Source of the DNA: Orobanche coerulescens
Lineage: Eukaryota > Streptophyta > Magnoliopsida > Lamiales > Orobanchaceae
Length of the DNA stretch: 64,000 nucleotides
Direction of reading: 5' to 3'
Assembly: GCA_033398695.1 (NCBI GenBank)
Contig: CM065802.1
Span: 140,726,096 to 140,790,095 of the forward strand
Numbering within the stretch: the stretch's first letter is position 1; every line of letters begins with the position of its first letter. The notes under the pieces are model-generated. The model was given only the letters and a program-made list of their open reading frames with translations, did not search any database and was not told the DNA's origin. Both the position numbers and the translations under genes were made by a program. Positions 47,101-59,100 of the stretch are shown here, in pieces.

Positions 47101-50100
47101 ATATGATCACCTATTTATAGGTGTAGGTACATAATAGGATGAAAAGTCATTCAAACTTATAATAATGAACATGCAGAAAATTAATAAAATGGTCAAAAAG
47201 GACTGATCAAACTTTAGAATGGTCAAAAGACTATTCAATCTTTAGAATTCTGAACCCTATGAGTAGTAATTTGTCCCACATCAGCCCTCCCACCTGAAAA
47301 GAACTCGCCCTCGAGTGATTCGGATAGAGATGGTTCGGTGGGAAAATAACGAGACAAATCTGCCACGTTGAATGTTTTCGAGATACCCATCGACTCAGGC
47401 AAGTCCACCACATAAGCATTATCATTAATCTTATGCACAATCTTGTAAGGACCATATTTCTTTTGTTTTAACTCATGATAATGCCCAACTGGGTTACGCT
47501 CACGATGAAGGAAAACCATCACCTCGTCGCCAACCTCGAACAAATTAACTCGACAATGTTTATCAGCAGCTTCTTTGAATTTCTGATTAGTTTCCAACAA
47601 CTTCTGTCGAACCTCTGTTTGAACATCCAGCGACTCTTTAGCCAAATTTGCAACAGCCGTACTTTTTCCAGCAACTTGTGGCAATTTCACCAAATCTACA
47701 GCATGTCGTGGTGGCTTTTGATAAACGACGGCGAAAGGTGATCTTCCCGTCGAACTATGAATAGCATTATGGAAGGCAAATTCTGCTTGTGGCAAAGCAT
47801 GATTCCACTGTTTTGGTCGGTCCCCGCAGATACAACAAATCAGGTTCCCAAGGGTTCGGTTGACAACTTGATCGCCCATCGGTCATGCGGGTGTCTGTCT
47901 TCAAATTTAGAGAAGTATCAAACATACGCCACAAAGTAACCCAAAAATGGCTGAGAAAGTTAGTATCTCGATCGGACGAACCACATCTCGAAAGAACAAT
48001 CGCGCAATGTGTGAAGCATCTGATGTCTTCTTGCAAGGAATAAAATGCACCATTTTGGAAAATCTGTCACCCACCACGAAGACAGAATCAACCACGCGTT
48101 GAATCCGGGGTAGACCAAGGACGAAATCGATGGACAGATCTTCCCAGATAGCTTCAGGAACAGGTAAAGAAGTATAAAGGCCAGTGTTTTGTGCCTGCCC
48201 CTCGAAAGTTAGGAAGTGCAAGTATTGGGGTTGTGCAAAGTTTCTCCTTAATTAACTCGAAACTCTGCGTTTGCTCCGATCGAAACTCTCCGTTTGCTCC
48301 TATCCCCATCGAAATTTTCCTTTCTTCAAGCAGTCAGTCAAGGGTGCCACAATTGTACTGAAATTCCGAATGAATCGTCTGTAGAAAGTAGCTAACCCGA
48401 GGAAGCTACGAATTTCTATCACGGACTTTGGGATTGGCCACTCCCGAATCGCCGTAACCTTTTCTTGGTCCACACGAATCCCTTCACCACTAATAACGAA
48501 GCCCAGGAAAACAAGGTTGGTCTGTAGGAAGCTGCACTTCTTTTGGTTATTAACCTGCAATACCACCAAGACTTGCCGCAAATGCTCCATGTGCTCAAGT
48601 TCGTTAGCACTATAAATCAAGATATCATCAAAATAGACCACAACGAATTTGCCCGTAAAAGGTTTCAATACCTCGTTCATTAATCGCATGAAGGTACTGG
48701 GAGCATTTGATAACCCGAAAGGTATAACGAGCCACTCGTATAATCCCTCCTTTGTTTTGAAAGTGGTCTTCCACGTCCCCCGGTCTTATGCGGATTTGAT
48801 GATAACCGCTCGGAAAATCAATCTTACTGAAAATCTTTGCGCCCGATAAGTTATCCAGCATATCCTCAAGTCGCGGCATGGTGAACCTGTATCGCACACT
48901 AATTTTATTTATCGCTCGGCTATCTACGCACATGCGCCACGACCCGTCTTTCTTTGGAGTAAGTAGTCTTTGGGCAGCCTGAGGGCTCATGCTCTCTTGG
49001 ATTAGACTTTTGTGTATTAACTCCACCATTTTCTGTAATATCTCACTCTCCTTTGGGCTCATTCGATAATGCGGTAGATTTGGTAAGGTGGCTCCAGGAA
49101 CCAAATCAACTGCATGTTGAATATTTCTCATTGGTGGTAATTCGGCAGGGAGCTCCTCCGGCACCAGCTCCTGGAATTCCTTGAGCAATTCATGTACAGA
49201 TCTGTTGACTCAGCCAGCCCTGTCAAAAACACCGCCTTCATCACTAAGGCATGAAGCTCCTTGGTACGACGTGCATCCGCTACAAGATCTGTTCCAGATC
49301 GTGTAAGAGTCAAGAAACTCGCTGCCTCATGTTGCTCGGTCTGCCTCTTGAAACCTAATGGTAGCAATGTTATTTTCTTACCATCTTTTGAAAACTGATA
49401 AATATTCTTCCGCCCGTCATGAGTAGTTGCCAGATCAAACTGCCAAGGCCTGCCAAATAGCAACTGACAAGCATCCATATCTACCACATCACAAATAACC
49501 TCATCCTTATAGTATTTATCAATGGATAGGGGAACACGACACCTCTCTTTCACCTTAATTTCCTCCCCCTTCATCACCCAGACAATACTATAAGGTTCAG
49601 GGTGTTTCTCAAAAGGTAGTTTCAACTCATTAACCAGATTTCGAGAAATAATATTTTCGCAACTACCACTATCAATAATCAGTTCGAAAATACGATTAGA
49701 AATCGTGCACCTGGTTCGGAATAATGCATTCTCCGTGAATCATTGATTCGTGGCGAGAGTAAGACCTTTCGAACCACTAAGGCTTGTTGCACATCGTCCT
49801 CATCCCCATCTGGTTCACAAATCCCCTCCCCATCGTCGTACTCACCGGCTTCATTATCAAAATTTGCCATATTAACGGGGCGACGTTGTGGGCAATTATT
49901 TGATCGATGTCCATTCTCCTGACATCTGTAGCACTTATCTCCGATTGTTCTCGCATATGGATTATTGTTTGGCTTCTTAACGGGCTCTTTCTCTACCATC
50001 AAACGTTTACCAGGATTGGAAGTGTTTTCAGTATTAGGCTTAGGATTAAGATTTACCCTTTCGGAACTGCTCCTGCGAGCCTCTTCTCGCCCATAACATT

Positions 50101-53100
50101 GAAACCCCATGGTTTCTGCTCGTTGTGCCATATTCTGAGCCTCACTAAGGGTAAGGATAATTTGGCATCCGATCTTATCACGAATAGCTGGCCTCAACCC
50201 ATGAACGTACCTCGCAACTTCTCCATCAGATTGTTAAGTGAGGAAAGGCGTAAAATTTTTGTAGTATACTCAGAAATTGATTTTTGTCCTTGTATCAACG
50301 TCTGGTGGAATAAGAATTGATCAATCATAATCTGGAGGAAGGAACCTGGCCATTAACATCCTTTTCATCTTTGTCCATAATCTGATCGGCTGTTTTCCCA
50401 AACGTCGTCCTTGGGCCTGATTTTGTTCCCACCACGATGACGCACCTCCTTTTAAACGATAAGCCACCAACTTCACTTGCTTGTCTTCAAGTATTTCAGC
50501 ATAATCGAAAAACCTTTCAACTTCTGCCAGAAATTCTTCAATATTGAAATTCCTGTTGAAGGAAGGAAGATCGGTCTTCAACCAAAATTCATTTTGCCGA
50601 TACGGTCGATTTCCTCTATGGTTAGGATTCCCACTAAAGATTTCTGCCACTTCTTCATCAGATGATTCATCCTCATAAGCCTGAAATCCCCGTGGTTGTT
50701 GTGGAGCCCCATGATAGATTTGGTCGGCGTCAGCAACTCTCCTGCCTCCAGTTCTGCCATTCGGGTTACCCTGGGCAGCTTGCAAATCTGCCTCTGTGCG
50801 TTCAACACGAACTGATAGTGTTTGAAGTGTTGTTGCAATTCTTTGAACCTCTCTGAGCATGTCAGCAAGGGAAGGTTCTCTGTCGTCAGCCATTGCCAAG
50901 GAGAAACCTAGGTTCTTGATACAACTGACACGGGAGATAATTCGTAGAAGACAAACGATCTTCGTACGATAGAATAAGATAAGTTTCTTAATATCTGAAT
51001 GTTGAAATCTTGATACATTCTCAATCATATGATCACCTATTTATAGGTGTAGGTACATAATAGGATGAAAAGTCATTCACACTTATAATAATGAACATGC
51101 AGAAAATTAATAAAATGGTCAAAAAGGACTGGTCAAACTTTAGAATGGTCAAAAGACTATTCAATCTTTAGAATTCTGAACCCTATGAGTAGTAATTTGT
51201 CCCACATCAAAACAAGAAATGGATCGAGCAAACCGGGTCAGGAGCAGAAATGAGTTTTCGGAGCCCCGAGACATCACCTGATCGAGGGAGCGAGTCGCTT
51301 CGGTAGAGGGGCTGCCGAGCATGGCCCATCGCTCATGCACAGGGGTTGTCGAGCATGGCCCGCCACACTCCCGCACAGGGGCTGTCGAGCATAGCCGATC
51401 ACTCCTGCACAAGGACTGTCGAGCATAGCCGATCACACCCGCGCAAGGGCTGTCGAGCATGACCGGACCGACCCTATGACCAAGGACGAAACGAGGACGG
51501 ACCGAGGGCTAACCGACGCCTGAGGATGTTTTTGCCTATATTTGGTATTTTTTGTCAAACTATAAATAGATGTTTGACCCACTTATCTTAGGACTTCTCA
51601 TTTTTTAGATTTCTAAGAGGGAAACTGTCCTCCTCTAGGAGAACATCGAATGGCTTCGTGGTTAGGAAGCGTTACAGTGACTTAGAGGTCCTGGGTTCGA
51701 TTCTCATTGTAAGGGAAGGGGGTGGGGGGATTTTTAAAAAAAAAAAAAAATTGTCCTCCGCTGGTTTCTCTCTAATTTTTCCCTTTCTACAAACCATAAT
51801 CGCTAAATCTGGTTTTGCAATATCAATTCCTTTTCAATTTCTACTTTCAATTAGTTGTAGTTGCATCTCTTCCTTAATTCCACGTCTATTGCAAGGTTTC
51901 ATTTCGCATTTTACTTTCAATTTCAAGCATGCAAGTAAGTTTTCAGTTGCTTTTAATTTTTAGATCTACTCTCTTTCTCCCTCCATTTCTCCATGGAACT
52001 TGTTTTATTTTACTTGTCTTCTCTTTTATTTTTTATTGCTTCAATTATAAATAAGTGGAACCCTAATTCTAGGAATTTGGGGAAAATTGACACAGTTCAC
52101 CTAGGGTGCGTTTGGTACAGAGAATGGAATTGCAGAGAAATCAATTCCAGAGAAATGATTGCAGAGAAAGAGAATTAGTCAGGAGAATAGGAATTGACTA
52201 TCCTGTTTGGTAGCACAGAGAATTCAGCAGAGAAATGCAACAGAAAATCATTTCTCTTGGTGGTGGCGGTGGTGGTCGTGGCGGTGGTGGTGGTGGCGGT
52301 GGTGGCAGCGGTGGTCGATGGTGGCGACGGTGGTGGTGGCGGTGGTCGTTGGTGGCGACGGTGGTGGTGGCCGCGGTCGGTGGTGGCGACGGTGGTGGCA
52401 GCAGTGGTCGGTGGTGGTGGTGGCGGCGGCAGTGGTGGCGGCAGTGGTGGTGGTGGTGGCGGTGGTGGCAGCGGTGGTCGGTGGTGGCGACGGTGGTGGC
52501 AGCGGTGGTCGGTGGTGGCGACGGTGGTGGCAGTGGTGGTGGTGGTGGCGGTGGTGGCGGTGGTGGCAGCGGCGGTGGAGGTGGTGGCGATGGTGGTGGC
52601 GGCGGCGGAGGTGGTGGTGGCGGCGGTGGTGGCAGCGGTGGTGGTGGTGGCGGCGGTGGAGGTGGCGGTGGTGGTGGTGGCGGTGGTGGCAGCGGTGGTC
52701 GATGGTGGCAACGGTGGTGGCAGCGGTGGTCGGTGGTGGTGGTGGTGGCGATACCAACTTAGAGAAATCAATTCTCTCCAAAAATCAGAGAAATCAATTC
52801 TCTCCAAATACAAAGGAAATCAATTCTCAGGGAAATGCCATTTCATTTCTCTCCTCTCATTTCTCTCTACCAAACACCCCCTAGAGTTTAGGGACATTAG
52901 CAATTGAATCACTCTAATTGGGTGAATCGACTCAATTAACCCCAATTTTGGGAAATTGACCCGAGAGGGCAATTTAGCCGAAATTCCGCAAACTATGAGG
53001 TGTAATTAGAGAGACATCATCCAATTAAGGTTCAATTGTCAACTTGGTCAAAATTCCTAGTAGGATTGGGGCAATTCCCATCTCACTAGACCTTGAATTG

Positions 53101-56100
53101 CATATTTCCACTTATTTGTTATTATTGTCTTTAATACAACATCTAAGCCTTAGTCCCAAAATGATTTGGGGTCGGCTAACATGAATCAAACTTTGAAACC
53201 GTCAATGATCGTTACATAAATAACATAAAAGGAAAAAGAGGGAAAAAAGTAGAGAAAAAAGCAAATAAAAAAAGAGAATGAATGTTAAAAAAAATTGAAA
53301 AATCCTGAAAAATAAATTAAAAGATAACATGGAATAAAAAAAAATAGGAATAAAAATACAGAGAAAAAAAAAGAATCAAATTCCATCCACCATCCGTATT
53401 CTTTTCCGCCACATTTGCCTCTCTATATCCCCATACTTTCTCCAATTCCAAGAAACCGCATATCATTTTCAATCATCTTTATCCAAGTTTTCTTGGGTCT
53501 TCCTCTACCTTTCACAACATTACTTGTTCCCCAACTTTCTAACCTCCTCACTGGGGCATCAACAGGTCTTCTTCTCACATGACCAAACCATCGTAATCGA
53601 TTCTCCATCATCTTGTCTTCTATAACCGCAATTCTTACCTTCTCTCTCATCACCTCATTTCTGAGCCGATCCTTTTTTGTATGACCACACATCCATCGTA
53701 GCATACGCATCTCCGCCACATTCATCTTTTGAACGTGACACTGTTTTACAACCCAACACTCGGTGCCATAGAACAGCGCAGGCCTAATTGTCGTGCGGTA
53801 AAATTTACCCTTTAATCTATGAGGCATGTCAGGATCACATAAAACCCCTGTGGCACTCTTCCACTTCAACCACCCGGCCTTTATTCTGTTAGCCACATCG
53901 CCATCTAGCTCTCCATCATTTTGGATAATAGATCCAAGATACCGAAAGAAAGTGGATCCATGAACAACTTTCCCATCAAATGTGATCATCCCCGCCTCGC
54001 TATCACTGTTTTCGCTAAACCTACACTCCATATATTCAGTCTTACTTTTGCTCAGCCTAAAGCCTCGAGCTTCCAAAGTATCCCTCCAAAGTTCTAATTT
54101 CTGTTGCACTCCAACCTTCGTTTCATCAATCAACACAATATCATCTGCAAACATCATACACCACAGAACGTCATTTTGAATTTCTCTTGTCAATTCGTCC
54201 ATCACTATGGCAAAGAGAAAAGGACTAAGAGCAGATCCTTGATGCACCCCAATCGTAATAGGGAATTCTTCTGTCCTCCCAACATTAGTACGTACACTTA
54301 TACTAGCTCCCTCATACATGTCCTTTATAATGTCAATATATTTCCGCGATACACCCTTCTTTGCTAAGGCCCACCAAAGTACTTCTCTTTGTACTTTATC
54401 ATATGCCTTCTCTAAATCAATAAAAACCATATGTAGATCTTTCTTTTTATCTCGATAATGTTCCATCAACTGCCGGATAAGATAAATTGCTTCCATGGTC
54501 GATCTTCCAGGCATAAATCCAAATTGATTTTCTGTTATCTTCACACATTTCCTGATCCTTTGTTCAGTCACTCGTTCCCACAACTTCATGGTATGACTCA
54601 TTAGTTTAATTCCGAGATAATTAGAACAATCTTGAACATCACCTTTGTTCTTATACAAAGGGACGAGAATACATTTCCTCCATGTTGATGGCATCTTATT
54701 GCTTCTCCAAATCTTATTGAAAAGCATAGTTACCCATTCGATCCCTCTCTCCCCCAAACACCTCCAAACTTCAATAGGTATACCATCTGGTCCTTCTGCT
54801 TTCTTTGACCCCATCTTCAATGCAATTGTCACTTCACCCTTTTGAATTCCTCTCTTAAACTCCATATATTATTGTCTTTAATATGTTTGTTTAATTGCTT
54901 TAATGATAGTTTGTACTTGCTTTCGATAATCCCACAGTTACTTTCTTTATTTGCTTTTGTTCAAATTTGCATTTAATTCAAGTCATTTACTTGCTTTCTT
55001 TTACTTTTGTCTTGTTTTTTACATTCATTTACTTGTTATGATTTGCTTTCTTGCTTTGCATTTACATTTCGTAGTGATAATCCCAATCCATAAATATGTT
55101 AGGGAATAGTTGTCTTTAGCACACGTTTCCATTTCTTTGAATTTTTTGTTCATTGATGCCTCCTTCTAAACTTCCTCGAGAGATCGACCCGAGTTGATTT
55201 ACCACTCCTATAAGTCGACCCCATTCTCTTGCGGGCGAGATTTAGGGAGCTAAATTCTCGGAAACAGTGACCCCAAGCAGTGACTATATTGTTCTTATGT
55301 ATTTGGGTGGCGCAGGTTCAAGATAATATCAGCTTTAGAAGAAGCGCATCCAAATTTTTTGTTGAGTTTCGGCAATACCTCCTTATGTCTTTGAAGTTGA
55401 TATGCACTCTAAAAAATTGACATATTAAGAGTCTGCACATCCAGCGTCTAACCAAGGTCAAGGAAACAACTCTAAATAGATAATCCTCATCAGTGCACCA
55501 ATGCATTTGTGAAAGTCCTTTCTCCAGATTTCAGCATGTGTTGAGATGCCATTTAACACAATGGTATAAGGAGACTCTTATCTAGAACTTTCTTGCACAA
55601 TCAGTAGAAGCAACAAGAGACTTTAATCATGACAGTGACCAATGTTTTAAAAGACAAAAAGAGGCGCGCCTTGAGGCGCTGCCTCGAGGCGAGGCGCCGG
55701 GAAAACGTCCTGGGGCGCTCTTTCAAGGAGTAAAAAAGAAGGCGAACGCCTTCTCCGGTTGAGGCGTACGAAAGGCGCACGCCTCCAAGGCGTCCGCGTA
55801 AGGCATTTGAGGCGTTTTTTTTTAAATAAATGAAAAAGTAGAAAGAGACGGCCAGGCAGAAAAATAGAGAAAAACCTCCATCGCGACTTTCACCCTCCAT
55901 CGCAACTTTCAGCCCTAATTCCTTTCAGCCTCCATCGCGACTTTCGCCTCCGACTTCCACCGACCGGCGACTCCGACCTCCAGTCCGACATCAACTCCGA
56001 CAGCAACTCCGACCTCCAGCGACCTCCGAGGCTCCGACTTCCAGTGACCTCCGGCATAGTAGTCAATAGCGATCTTAGCGGCCGCTATAGCGCATAGCGA

Positions 56101-59100
56101 TGCGATGCGACCGACCATCGCTATTCCCTGACAGTCGCGGCGGCGATTAGGGTAGCGGCCGCGAACTGCCGCTTTCTGCGCTATTGCGAAGTAGCGATAG
56201 CGGTCATAGCGGCCGCTAAGTTCAATTTTATATATATTTTTTTGTTTTCGTAAAATAGAAATAAATAATAATAATAATAATAATAAAACCCAACCCTGAT
56301 TAATATAAAGCCCAAACCCAACACATACCCGCTGCAAAAAACCCAAACTCTGAGCCGATTGCCGCCGCCCAACTCCAAGCCGACCATCGCTGCCGTCTTC
56401 GTCCAAGCAGATGATCGCCGCCCTTAAAGTAAGTATTTTTTTTTGCTTCCGTAATAGCTGTGAAGCTTTTGTTTTGTATAGCACCGGTTTTTGAATAATA
56501 TTTTCTCTAAATAAGTTTTTTTATATAATTTTTAAAGTAAATTAAGTTTTTGTTATAAATTTGCTGGGTATTTTTTTTAATAAAAATGTTTGCAAGACAG
56601 TTTAGTTTTACATTTTGTATGGAGTTTTTTTATTTTCATTTTGCAGGCATACTTTTAATTTTTTCTTATTAACCCTCCGACTCCCCCGTTTCTTTTTCTT
56701 TCTTTTCGTTCCTACGTATTTTCCTCCTGTTTTCCTACTCATCGCCGAAGTCCAGACTCCGGTTCACTCTTGATGTTTTTTTATTCTAGTAATCGATTTC
56801 CATTTGATGTTTCATCTTTGATGATGATTAATGAACTAGACTTTGTTTTGCACTTTAATGGATCTAATTATTGCCTTGTTTTTATATATATACTTGTTGC
56901 TATATTTGAATTTAGCGGCCGCTATTGTACCGCTATCGCTATATAGCTAAACAGGCACGTGACCGCTACGGGCCGCTAATCGCCATTGACTACTATGACC
57001 TCCGGCTTACCACGTACGTTTCCGACGACCTTTTTTTTATTCTGGTTTTTTTCAGCAGGTTTTTTTACTTCTGCATTTTTTTATTATGTTTTACAGGTTT
57101 TACAGGTTTTTGTTTACAGGTTTTTGTTTTATTCCAAACTTATTTTTGTTTTATAGGTGTTTTTATTCTGTTTTTTATTCCTTGGATTTTCTTTAAATAA
57201 TGTTTAATTGATCGTCTAGGAATATGACATCCGGCAAGAGGAAGGACCCGGCATGGAAATATTGCGTGGAAGAAACGGGAATGGAAGAAAAAGGGTACAA
57301 ATACGTTTAATGTAATTTTTGCCAAAAAATAATAAAAGGAGGATTACATAGACAGAATCATCATCTCGCGGGCACAAAAAAGGATGTTGCCCCAGGCACT
57401 AAAGCTTCTGACGATGTAAAGAAAGAGATGCAAAATTATCTGAAATCGACCGAGAAGGCAAAAGTGGAGATGCAAAGAAATAAGGATGAACTGATCGATA
57501 GCGGGTCATATTATCAAAGTCAAAATCCATATTTTGGAGGTTCTAGCGGGGGGAGTGTTTCTCAAAGGAGAATTAGGGGTCCGATGGATAGATTTGTTGC
57601 CGACGTTGATAATGGTTGCCGACGTAGTCCAGGTACATTTAGTTTAAATTATTGTAGCTACAGATATACATCTTTCATGTTCTCCTTTTCAAATGCTTAC
57701 CGTCCAAAAATACATTTATTTTAAATTGTTGTAGTTGATTGGTGGATTCAATACGGAGATGAGACACCAGAACTCACGACTTTTGCTGTGAAAGTATTGA
57801 GTTTAATATGTTCATCATCTGCATGTGAACGTAATTGGAGTACTTTCAATCAGGTATTATTTTTATGTACTTAAAAAAATTATTATCTTGCAACTATTAT
57901 TTACATGTTAGAAATCATCATTTATATATTGTTTGAATTTTTTCTAGCTACACACGAAGAAGAGGAATCGTTTACATACAAAGACTTTGAACAAGTTAGT
58001 CTTTGTTATGTATAATAAAAGGTTGAAGTTTAGATGGTTGAAGAAGACGTCCCTCAAAGAGGATGAGGATCCTTTAGTATTAGATGAGATTCCATCAGAT
58101 GATGAATGGATGGTTGATGAAAATGATTCGAATAATTCCGGATTCATTTTGACGAATAATATTGGCGATGAAGTAGTAGAAGTGGACGGTGGAGACAATG
58201 AACATGTTCGTGAGGTCAATGAAGATGGTGGTCGTGGCCGAGTTGGTGGTCGTACTCGTGGTCGTGGTATTGGGCGGGGTCGTAGCCGAGGGCAAGGAAG
58301 AGAAAAAAAAAGAGAGAGATGCTCTAGGTTAGTGTCACTTAACTCTTTTTTATATAGTATTTGCTATAATTTCGTGTATTGTCACTTAACACTTTTATAA
58401 TATTCTTAATAGATAAAGGAAAGATGCTACAATTATTGGATGAAGAAGATGAAATCGAGTTTATCGAATTCGATGATCCTCAAGAAGATGATGCTATGGA
58501 CGAGTTATTTGATGATGATGATGATGACGACGATGACGATGATGGTGGTGGAAATACTAGTGGTTTTGATCCGTAAACCACTAGATACCGATGATCCAAT
58601 TTTAAATTCACCGTGATATTATAATCTTTTTTTTGAGATGATAAACTCTATTTTATGCGTTTTTATGTTCGTTACATTGATGTAATTGCTAAGTAATTCA
58701 AAACATTACTATTTCGCTATGTTCCTTTGTTAATGATGAAGCTTCTAAATATTTTTTTTATAAAAACTGAGGCTTACGCCTCGCCTCATTTTCTGAAAAC
58801 GCCTCAAACACGCCCCACGCCTTTTAAAACATTGACAGTGACTAATCAACAAATATGGAGTTGTCAAACAACATCCTATTTTCATCAGTGAATTGATACA
58901 TAAAGTGAAAATCCAAACCTCAAGTAAAGGGCACATGCATTTTGACCCAACAAGTAGTCGCAAACTATATCAGCGAAAGCCCATCGCACATTCCTTATAT
59001 GTTTCAGTAAAGGGTTGCCCTTCTGCAATACAATAAAACAAATAAATTGTTTTAATTGAATTATCAACTTTGTATATCCTGTTAAGAAATTTAGAATGTG

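Larger units (their letters stand above)
47001..51209 (-). mobile_element. Ty3/gypsy retrotransposon with both LTRs and target duplication, internally deleted
   Basis: LTRs of 283 and 284 bp (47001-47283, 50926-51209) start TGACACGGGAGATAA and end CCCACATCA on the plus strand. They differ at only a few positions, so insertion was recent. AAACA flanks the element (46996-47000, 51210-51214). On the minus strand the primer site region reads TTGTATCAAGAACC after the LTR, and the polypurine tract CAGGTGGGAGGGC precedes the 3' LTR. The coding part has gag, protease, RT and integrase, but RNase H is missing. It resembles chromovirus-type pol, without a visible chromodomain. Confidence 0.92.
46850..55316 (+). 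repeat. Tat/Athila-like LTR split by four nested insertions
   Basis: The LTR starts TGTTTTGACCG after the tract AAGTGTGGGGAGT. Its own sequence is read in five pieces: 46850-47000, 51210-51633, 51760-52103, 52884-53136 and 54884-55316, about 1.6 kb together. Joining across each insertion uses the target duplications (AAACA, TGTCCTCC, CTA and a 17-bp repeat). A TATA-like ACTATAAATAGATG lies at about 51558. The right end is uncertain; TGGCGC at 55309-55314 matches the first six bases of an Asp-type primer site but stops there. Confidence 0.6.
55640..58834 (+). mobile_element. hAT (Ac-like) transposon, internally deleted, in ERCC1 intron 3 (3195 bp)
   Basis: The ends CAATGTTTTAAAAGACAAAA and CACGCCTTTTAAAACATTG are inverted copies, with the exact 8-bp duplication ACAGTGAC at 55632-55639 and 58835-58842. 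GAGGCG/CGCCTC words cluster inside both ends, as in Ac-like subterminal regions. It carries transposase pieces with the catalytic core deleted and a second hAT at 56055-56997. Confidence 0.93.
42765..58918 (-). other. ERCC1: ERCC1 intron 3 (16,154 bp), built almost entirely of mobile elements
   Basis: The donor GTTTGG (58918) and acceptor TTTCAG (42765) join exons 3 and 4 in phase. Contents from left to right: unassigned AT-rich DNA (42765-43470), chromovirus integrase remnant, Tat/Athila-like 3' region and LTR with four nested insertions, and a hAT element with a nested hAT. The gypsy element at 47001-51209 and the LINE are in the same direction as ERCC1, so their end signals could act on its transcript. 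Confidence 0.9.

Noticed and set aside
51312..51475. A CRISPR-like array
   Set aside because: The sequence is plant nuclear, the units are joined without unique spacers, and it lies inside an LTR; it is a decayed tandem repeat.
51645..51710. A tRNA gene
   Set aside because: Box A and box B are present, but acceptor and anticodon stems do not form; the A-tail and flanking duplications fit a SINE.
52175..52907. Open frames of 175-237 codons on both strands across the GGT/GGC array
   Set aside because: They are frame shadows of a trinucleotide-type repeat: Gly/Val/Trp in one direction, Pro/Thr/His in the other, with no domain and no splice logic.
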